Origin: an uncultured Prevotellaceae bacterium
GTDB lineage: Bacteria > Bacteroidota > Bacteroidia > Bacteroidales > Bacteroidaceae
Assembly (NCBI GenBank): GCA_900316285.1
Contig: ONCG01000003.1
Coordinates: forward strand, 124,001-188,000
DNA length: 64,000 nt
Direction: 5' to 3'
A program made the position numbers and the translations under genes. Shown piece after piece: positions 59,887 to 64,000 of this stretch. Within the stretch, counting starts at the first letter, position 1. Every line of letters starts with the position of its first letter. The notes under the pieces are model-generated. The model did not search any database, had not been told where the DNA came from, and saw only the letters and a list, made by a program, of their open reading frames with translations.

Positions 59887-61764
59887 CTATTCTGGAGAGC
59901 ACACTGGGCGCACACTCCGACCGCTGCTACGGCCGTAGTCGTTGCTCGTGCCGATGTAGCTCGAATAGAAGAGCAGGCGCCACGCGCTGCCCGGGTAGTC
60001 CGAGTGTAGCGAACGCGACCAGTAGTCGCCGTACGAGCCATCGTAGTTGAGCGAACTAATGTGGCGATACCCAGCCGCAGGCAGGAAAATAGAATTGCCA
60101 TTTTTCTTGCTCGTAATCTTGCGACCGTAGACTCCGTTCTGCGTTGTCCACGTAGTTGTGGTATAGCTGCTATTGATGAGCTCTTCGAACTGCCCAAGAC
60201 TTGGCATGCGCCACTCTGGTCCCCAGTTTACGTAAGCAGCGTCGTCTTCAAGGTCAAGTTCGGTCATTTTGTCGATACTGCCATACTCGCTACTCGTAAT
60301 ATACTTGGTCAACGAATCGTATGACCCGTTGCACCATTTGTAAGTGCTCCAACTGAAATTAGTCTTGCCACTATTGAAGCCTTCCGTCTCTCCCCATGCA
60401 AAGTAGTCGCCATACTCCTCTGGGCTGTTGGCACCGATGTTGCAAGTAGCCCACAAAGTGCCACTGGGCAGGCCAAGGTCGACATACGAACCAGAGCCAG
60501 CACCATTATTGAATGGACGCTCCAGATGCTCGGTGGCATTGTTTGCCACACGGTCGATGAAGTCCTTGGCATAGCTCTGCATGTCGCTGAATTGAGATCC
60601 GAGCGAACTGGAGCAGTCGAGCACGAGCAGGATGACGGCACCTGAGTGGTTGATGGTGGTCAGCGTGTTGTTAGCTGGAGTGAACTCAGAGTTCTCCTGC
60701 CAAGAAGTGGCCGATGCAGATTTATAGTACTGACGGATATTATTTGTTGGAACAAGACCATTGCCATCTTCACGCTGCAGGCCGGTGAATGTGAAGGTGA
60801 CAAAAATTCCATCCTGATATCCTTGCACCGTGCTACCACTCTCTGCCTTGAACCCATGATAGCTCACATTGCGCAGCGAGCGGTCGCTGAGGTTGAATGT
60901 GCCCTCTATATACAAAGAACTATTAGTTACCGAAGCATCATCGAAGGTGAAACGAATGAGCGTTCCATCGCTCTGCCCAGGAATTTTCATGCTGATGGCT
61001 TGCTTATTGCTGATGCTGATAATCTGGTCTGAGATTTCCTGCAACCGTGTGCGTACAGCTCCCATGTTGCTCACCTCAAATGCTTTTTCAGTAGAACTGG
61101 CCAATTTCTTGAGATTATTTTGAAACAGCGTATAGTCAGTAACATCACTGCCACGCAAGCCCAGAGAGTAGGCTGTCAGTGGCAGCCCTTTCACCTTTGA
61201 CTCGCCAATACGCTTGCTCACAGCATTCAGATATTGCTCGTCCGTGGTGTAGTTACTGTTCATCATCAGCGATCCTTGGTCGAGTCCATCGGTGAAGGTG
61301 ATGAGGTTCACGCTGCTAATTGGTGTCGTAAAGTTCTGCTTTTTCAACATGTCAATTGCCTTGTCAACACCATAATATAATAAGGTGCCGTCCTTACGGG
61401 TCAGATTGCTGACGAAAGACTTGAAATCATTGGCTGTGTTCTTGTCTAAAACGCCAAACTCTTTTTCATAGAGAGCCTGATTGAAGCCAACGATGCCGAG
61501 ATATACAAGCGGTTCATCCTCCGATTTGAAAACTTTGATACTATCTACGTTAGCCGTCAGCATGTGGTGAAAGACCTCACCTTTCTGGTAAAAATCCAGT
61601 GTGCGGCGGTCTTTGGCATCTGTGGCTATCACCATGCTATCGACATCGGCAGCCTTCACGGAACTGACCACCCTGCCATTACGGTAGATGTCGAGGAACT
61701 TCTGTGCGTGGCAGGCTGCTGCTACGGCGAATAATGCGAAAAACGCAAATAAAGTCTTTTTCAT
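59887..61764 (-). CDS. Exported protein with permuted-looking vWA domain and Fib_succ_major domain
   Basis: 625 residues. Signal peptide (MKKTLFAFFALFAVAAACHA). Residues about 20-80 are short beta repeats (FLDIYRNGRVVSSVKAADVD and a similar LDFYQKGEVFHHMLTANVD). About 85-250 looks like a vWA domain without its first strand: VNLITFTDGLD (152-162). The metal-site motif DxSxS appears only at 383-387 in AVILLVLDCSSSLGSQF, after a 120-residue beta insert, so the domain seems circularly permuted. Residues about 425-625 are a Fibrobacter-type major paralogous domain (YVDLGLPSGTLWATCNIGA, FAWGET, WRMPSLGQFEEL, WSRSL). Probably surface-located. The 167-residue gene upstream belongs with it. Confidence 0.75.
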   Translation of the reverse strand: MKKTLFAFFALFAVAAACHAQKFLDIYRNGRVVSSVKAADVDSMVIATDAKDRRTLDFYQKGEVFHHMLTANVDSIKVFKSEDEPLVYLGIVGFNQALYEKEFGVLDKNTANDFKSFVSNLTRKDGTLLYYGVDKAIDMLKKQNFTTPISSVNLITFTDGLDQGSLMMNSNYTTDEQYLNAVSKRIGESKVKGLPLTAYSLGLRGSDVTDYTLFQNNLKKLASSTEKAFEVSNMGAVRTRLQEISDQIISISNKQAISMKIPGQSDGTLIRFTFDDASVTNSSLYIEGTFNLSDRSLRNVSYHGFKAESGSTVQGYQDGIFVTFTFTGLQREDGNGLVPTNNIRQYYKSASATSWQENSEFTPANNTLTTINHSGAVILLVLDCSSSLGSQFSDMQSYAKDFIDRVANNATEHLERPFNNGAGSGSYVDLGLPSGTLWATCNIGANSPEEYGDYFAWGETEGFNSGKTNFSWSTYKWCNGSYDSLTKYITSSEYGSIDKMTELDLEDDAAYVNWGPEWRMPSLGQFEELINSSYTTTTWTTQNGVYGRKITSKKNGNSIFLPAAGYRHISSLNYDGSYGDYWSRSLHSDYPGSAWRLLFYSSYIGTSNDYGRSSGRSVRPVCSPE

Positions 61765-61778
61765 GTTTCCCGTCCTCC

Positions 61779-62282
61779 TTACTTGATGATTTTCACACTC
61801 TTGGTTGTGCCTTGCGGCTTCACGATATAAACGCCCTGCGGCAGGTCTGCCAACGACAGATGTAACTGGCGGGCCACTCTTGACACACGTGCAACAACAC
61901 GGCCTTGCAAATCGCAGACCATGATGCCACCTACTGGCTGATTGCTGTCTACACTGATTAGCTGCGCCTCTCGGTCATAGCTGATGCTCACATCGCTTTC
62001 GGCAGCCGTCAGCAGTTCCACACCAGCAACAGGTTTCACACCGTCGCGGAATGTCAGCAACGCAATGTTGCCATAGGCATAGTCGGTCTTGCCTTTGTTT
62101 GTCCACACACTCACGGCAGCATCGTCGAACGTAATCTTGTCGAGGTTGTCCAACGAATAAACCACCGCCGTTTTCGCCCCCTTCGTCCATACGAAAAGAT
62201 TGTCCCCATCTTCAGGAGATGCTGCGAAGCTTGCGACGCTTACAAAGCTCATAAATAAAGTAAGATACTTCTTAATTTTCAT
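61779..62282 (-). CDS. Small exported protein with T9SS-type C-terminal domain
   Basis: 167 residues. Signal peptide (MKIKKYLTLFMSFVSVASFA), a beta stretch containing AVVYSLDNLDKITFDD, and from about 90 a C-terminal sorting-type domain (DVSISYDREAQLISVDSNQP, VCDLQGRVVARV, LPQGVYIVK). The cargo part is only ~70 residues, so it is hardly more than a sorting domain. It shares the DNxDKITFDD-like pattern with the start of its neighbour, 14 bp downstream, and both probably form one unit. Confidence 0.75.
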   Translation of the reverse strand: MKIKKYLTLFMSFVSVASFAASPEDGDNLFVWTKGAKTAVVYSLDNLDKITFDDAAVSVWTNKGKTDYAYGNIALLTFRDGVKPVAGVELLTAAESDVSISYDREAQLISVDSNQPVGGIMVCDLQGRVVARVSRVARQLHLSLADLPQGVYIVKPQGTTKSVKIIK

Positions 62283-62422
62283 TGTATAATGCTTTTATTA
62301 ATACCGATTCCGTAAAAAATCATTATATCCTTAACTAAAAAAGCAAATGCTTCCAACATGCTTTTATGATATAACCTTTACTTATTTCAGTTGAAGGTAG
62401 ATTACACTGCTAGAGTCGACTG

Positions 62423-62430
62423 CAAAGATA
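62423..62430 (-). promoter_or_regulatory. Probable -7 box of the T9SS-domain gene (TATCTTTG)
   Basis: TAnnTTTG on the minus strand with TTATTCG before it, as in other promoters here. It implies a leader of about 140 nt. Confidence 0.5.
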
Positions 62431-62556
62431 CGAATAATAGTTTAGAGAAGGAAGAAAAAGGGAGAAAAAAGTTAGGGAAAGCTGCTTTTCCGCTATTCAA
62501 TCACGTATGGATGAGGCGAGTCACCACATCCACACATTTATAATAGTATAATAAGG

Positions 62557-62739
62557 TCATTGAAACTCTGGATGAGCAGCAATGACTTTTGCTGCAGGGA
62601 TATGCTGGATAGTATTGTCATCACCCATGACAACTACTGTCTGGCCATGCAGCGCCTTCTCCTGTAACATCCGCTTCTCGGCGAGAAGCAGGCCTTCCTG
62701 CAACTTAACTGTGAATTGCTTCATTTCAGAATTTGACAT
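62557..62739 (-). CDS. Small protein overlapping the zeta-toxin-like gene
   Basis: 60 residues (MSNSEMKQFTVKLQEGLLLA onward), mixed helix and strand, no known family. Its start overlaps the end of the zeta-toxin-like gene by 14 bp, which points to translational coupling. Small partners of this kind are common downstream of Bacteroidetes zeta-like ATPases and might be antitoxins, but the classical epsilon antitoxin precedes the toxin and is unlike this. A later start at MKQF is possible. Confidence 0.6.
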   Translation of the reverse strand: MSNSEMKQFTVKLQEGLLLAEKRMLQEKALHGQTVVVMGDDNTIQHIPAAKVIAAHPEFQ

Positions 62740-63304
62740 ATTGTTTCAGTTTTTGATATAAGACTTCATTTGCAATTACAATGCCAGAATCCTTCCCACC
62801 TGTAGCTATAAGCATTCGAGGATTTCGACTATTGTCAAATGCTGACCAATAATCAACTATATCTGCATAAATATTGATCAGATTGTTAATTCCTGCTACA
62901 TAACGCCTCTTGATTGTTTGGACGGGGATGTCATGTCCCCCATTACGAACACGCTCTGCAACTCGCTGGATAGCAAGGTCAGTTGATTCAAGCCAAAAGA
63001 AGATGAGGTTGACTCGATAGCCACTAGCCTGGGCTCTATAGACAAGATTGGCATAAGACTTGGTAGCCAAAGTGGTTTCAATGGAGAACGATTCGCCACG
63101 CTGCAATAGTTCTTCAATGCGCTGTAGCATCAGTCTACCGGCCTCAATGGCAACGCTCTCCGGATTGAATGGAGAGAGTCCACGTGCAATCTCGTCGGCA
63201 TTCACGAATTCCTTGCACTGAAGGATTTCGGGAAGAATCGTGTAAGAAGCGGTTGTCTTACCTGCTCCATTACATCCTGCAACGATATACAACTGTTTCT
63301 CCAT
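62726..63304 (-). CDS. Zeta-toxin family P-loop kinase
   Basis: 192 residues. Walker A is AGCNGAGKTT (residues 9-18) and the zeta pattern continues with FVNADEIARGLSPFNPES, LLQRGESFSIETTLATKSYA and an Arg-rich lid (ERVRNGGHDIPVQTIKRRY). Zeta toxins phosphorylate UDP-N-acetylglucosamine; chromosomal relatives without an epsilon partner often have other kinase roles. Less GC-rich than its surroundings, which fits transfer. It has a full promoter (63386-63416). Confidence 0.85.
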   Translation of the reverse strand: MEKQLYIVAGCNGAGKTTASYTILPEILQCKEFVNADEIARGLSPFNPESVAIEAGRLMLQRIEELLQRGESFSIETTLATKSYANLVYRAQASGYRVNLIFFWLESTDLAIQRVAERVRNGGHDIPVQTIKRRYVAGINNLINIYADIVDYWSAFDNSRNPRMLIATGGKDSGIVIANEVLYQKLKQYVKF

Positions 63305-63385
63305 AGAATGTAAACGATGCTTCTATATAACTAAAAGTTATTTGTTCGATTTGCAGTAGCAGACGTAACCTCTACTTGGACGCTG

Positions 63386-63416
63386 CAAAGATAGTGAAAA
63401 TCGAGAACAATACAAA
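63386..63416 (-). promoter_or_regulatory. Promoter of the zeta-like gene, TTTG-N19-TATCTTTG
   Basis: Perfect boxes and spacing on the minus strand, about 80 bp before the start codon. Confidence 0.8.
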
Positions 63417-63477
63417 GAAAAAAACTGGTTTTTTACTTTTATTGTCGATATACATCCCATCTTCGTTCTCCGTTACA

Positions 63478-63501
63478 CTACGAAAGCGGCAGAGCCGAGC
63501 G
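63478..63501. repeat. Inverted copy of the 720-743 dispersed repeat
   Basis: CTACGAAAGCGGCAGAGCCG onward is the exact reverse complement of the sequence at 720-743. Confidence 0.75.
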
Positions 63502-63540
63502 CGACGAAGTTAGAAATACAAATAAGTGAGGGAGGAATAG

Positions 63541-63578
63541 AAAAAAAACAGGGACGAACCAATGAAGGAACGCCCCTG
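63541..63578 (-). terminator. Rho-independent terminator of the oxidoreductase gene
   Basis: CAGGGACG/CGCCCCTG stem (one G-T pair) followed on the minus strand by eight T. Confidence 0.85.
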
Positions 63579-63728
63579 ATTTGTATGTGTGTTTAAAGTA
63601 AACTATGATAGTTCACTATCCACTCGAGCTTGCTCGCTCATTCCCGAAATAAGTTCGCCTACCCGTAGCCTTTCGTAGCATAGCGGAGAAAGAACTATCA
63701 ACTATAAACTCTAAACTATCAACTAAAT

Positions 63729-64000
63729 CTACACTTTCTCGATGATCTTCATGCCTTCGTCGACAGCCTGCATGTTCAAGGGGATGAGGCCGTGATGGCG
63801 CTCAGGCAGTGACTTGAAGAGAGCCTTCTCAAGGCCGTTGGTGGTCACTACGGGGCAAACCTTCAGCAGTCCGCCGAGCACGATCATGTTGAACACCTTC
63901 GAATTCTTCATCTCTGCAGCCTTGTCCATAGCATCGATGCGATAGACATTGATGTCGTCGCGAACCGGAGTGTTGGCAATGCCGAAGCCATCGTAGATGA
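63729..64000 (-). CDS. 2-oxoacid:ferredoxin oxidoreductase gamma subunit, C-terminal part
   Basis: The frame is open from the window edge to the stop at 63729 (about 90 codons). Visible residues include IYDGFGIANTPVRDDINVYR, AAEMKNSKVFNMIVLGGLLK, VVTTNGLEKALFKSLPERHH and NMQAVDEGMKIIEKV, which match the catalytic gamma subunit (PF01558 type) of 2-oxoglutarate- or pyruvate-type ferredoxin oxidoreductases. These complexes oxidise 2-oxoacids with coenzyme A and reduce ferredoxin in anaerobes. The rest, and probably the alpha and beta subunit genes, lie beyond the window. Apparently the last gene of its operon, given the terminator. Confidence 0.85.
   Translation of the reverse strand, partial: IYDGFGIANTPVRDDINVYRIDAMDKAAEMKNSKVFNMIVLGGLLKVCPVVTTNGLEKALFKSLPERHHGLIPLNMQAVDEGMKIIEKV

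Larger units (their letters stand above)
63305..63728. other. 424-bp gene-free stretch upstream of the zeta-like gene
   Basis: Contains the promoter at 63386-63416, the dispersed repeat at 63478-63501, a terminator (63541-63578), a small hairpin CGAGC/GCTCG (63624-63635) and repeat words near 63668-63697. No gene. Confidence 0.7.

Noticed and set aside
1-64000. tRNA or rRNA genes
   Set aside because: No cloverleaf-like segment with TTCGANNC in a proper setting or rRNA-like stretch was noticed; a tRNAscan run would settle this.

Overview
The window looks like a chromosomal segment of a gut or rumen Bacteroidales bacterium, most likely Prevotellaceae (Prevotella/Segatella-like). The evidence is many Bacteroidetes-type promoters (TTTG, about 19 bases, TAnnTTTG), candidate type IX secretion C-terminal domains, lipoprotein-rich polysaccharide-degrading enzymes, a TonB receptor, DUF4625 and DUF6249 proteins, an RNA polymerase ECF sigma factor with small membrane partners, and dense interspersed GC-rich repeats. 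No tRNA, rRNA, prophage or CRISPR array was seen. All family names come from reading motifs by eye; no database was searched.

Layout. 1-468: start of trpS (minus strand, cut by the window edge). 1067-10748: an unusual minus-strand cluster encoding a von Willebrand A (vWA)-like lipoprotein, a four-helix membrane protein, a tubulin/FtsZ-like protein, a giant protein with an actin/Hsp70-like ATPase domain, a coiled-coil protein and a zinc-ribbon membrane protein, interrupted by a REP-associated tyrosine transposase (RAYT). I regard this as the best candidate for an undescribed system. 11578-18589: CotH-like surface protein, GH43 lipoprotein, zinc-ribbon lipoprotein, U32 peptidase. 18716-21830: metA and an M13 peptidase. 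22623-24123: ECF sigma factor module with two copies of a probable sigma-specific promoter. 24182-29121: lipoprotein/beta-barrel, YccF, carboxypeptidase-regulatory-domain protein, ABC-F ATPase. 29226-34255: trmD, DUF805, patatin, pepP, cysteine aminopeptidase. 34407-36524: His-rich P-type metal ATPase. 36819-40589: recJ-recQ. 40577-45792: branched-chain amino acid operon ilvD-ilvB-ilvN-ilvC, with an acyl-ACP thioesterase upstream. 47130-53996: OmpA, HU-like protein, alanine symporter, arabinofuranosidase, rubredoxin. 54255-57365: probable metal-uptake set (Cys/His membrane protein, TonB receptor, His-rich DUF4625 lipoprotein). 57392-64000: nitroreductase, DUF4091 glycosidase-like protein, permuted-looking vWA surface protein, a sorting-domain protein, zeta-toxin pair and the end of a 2-oxoacid:ferredoxin oxidoreductase subunit.

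Between the genes lies an unusually rich repeat landscape. (a) REP-type palindromes with a GTAG head, at least nine loci, probably mobilised by the RAYT. (b) A 682-bp array of exactly 31 units of 22 bp upstream of the HU-like gene, plus a 9-unit relative upstream of the M13 peptidase gene; period is kept while sequence drifts. (c) Arrays of tiny hairpins (5-bp arms, 3-nt loop) with different stems. (d) G/C-rich dispersed elements. Several repeats lie in frame inside conserved housekeeping genes (U32 peptidase, ABC-F ATPase, alanine symporter, thioesterase, zinc-ribbon protein), so they have become part of the proteins.
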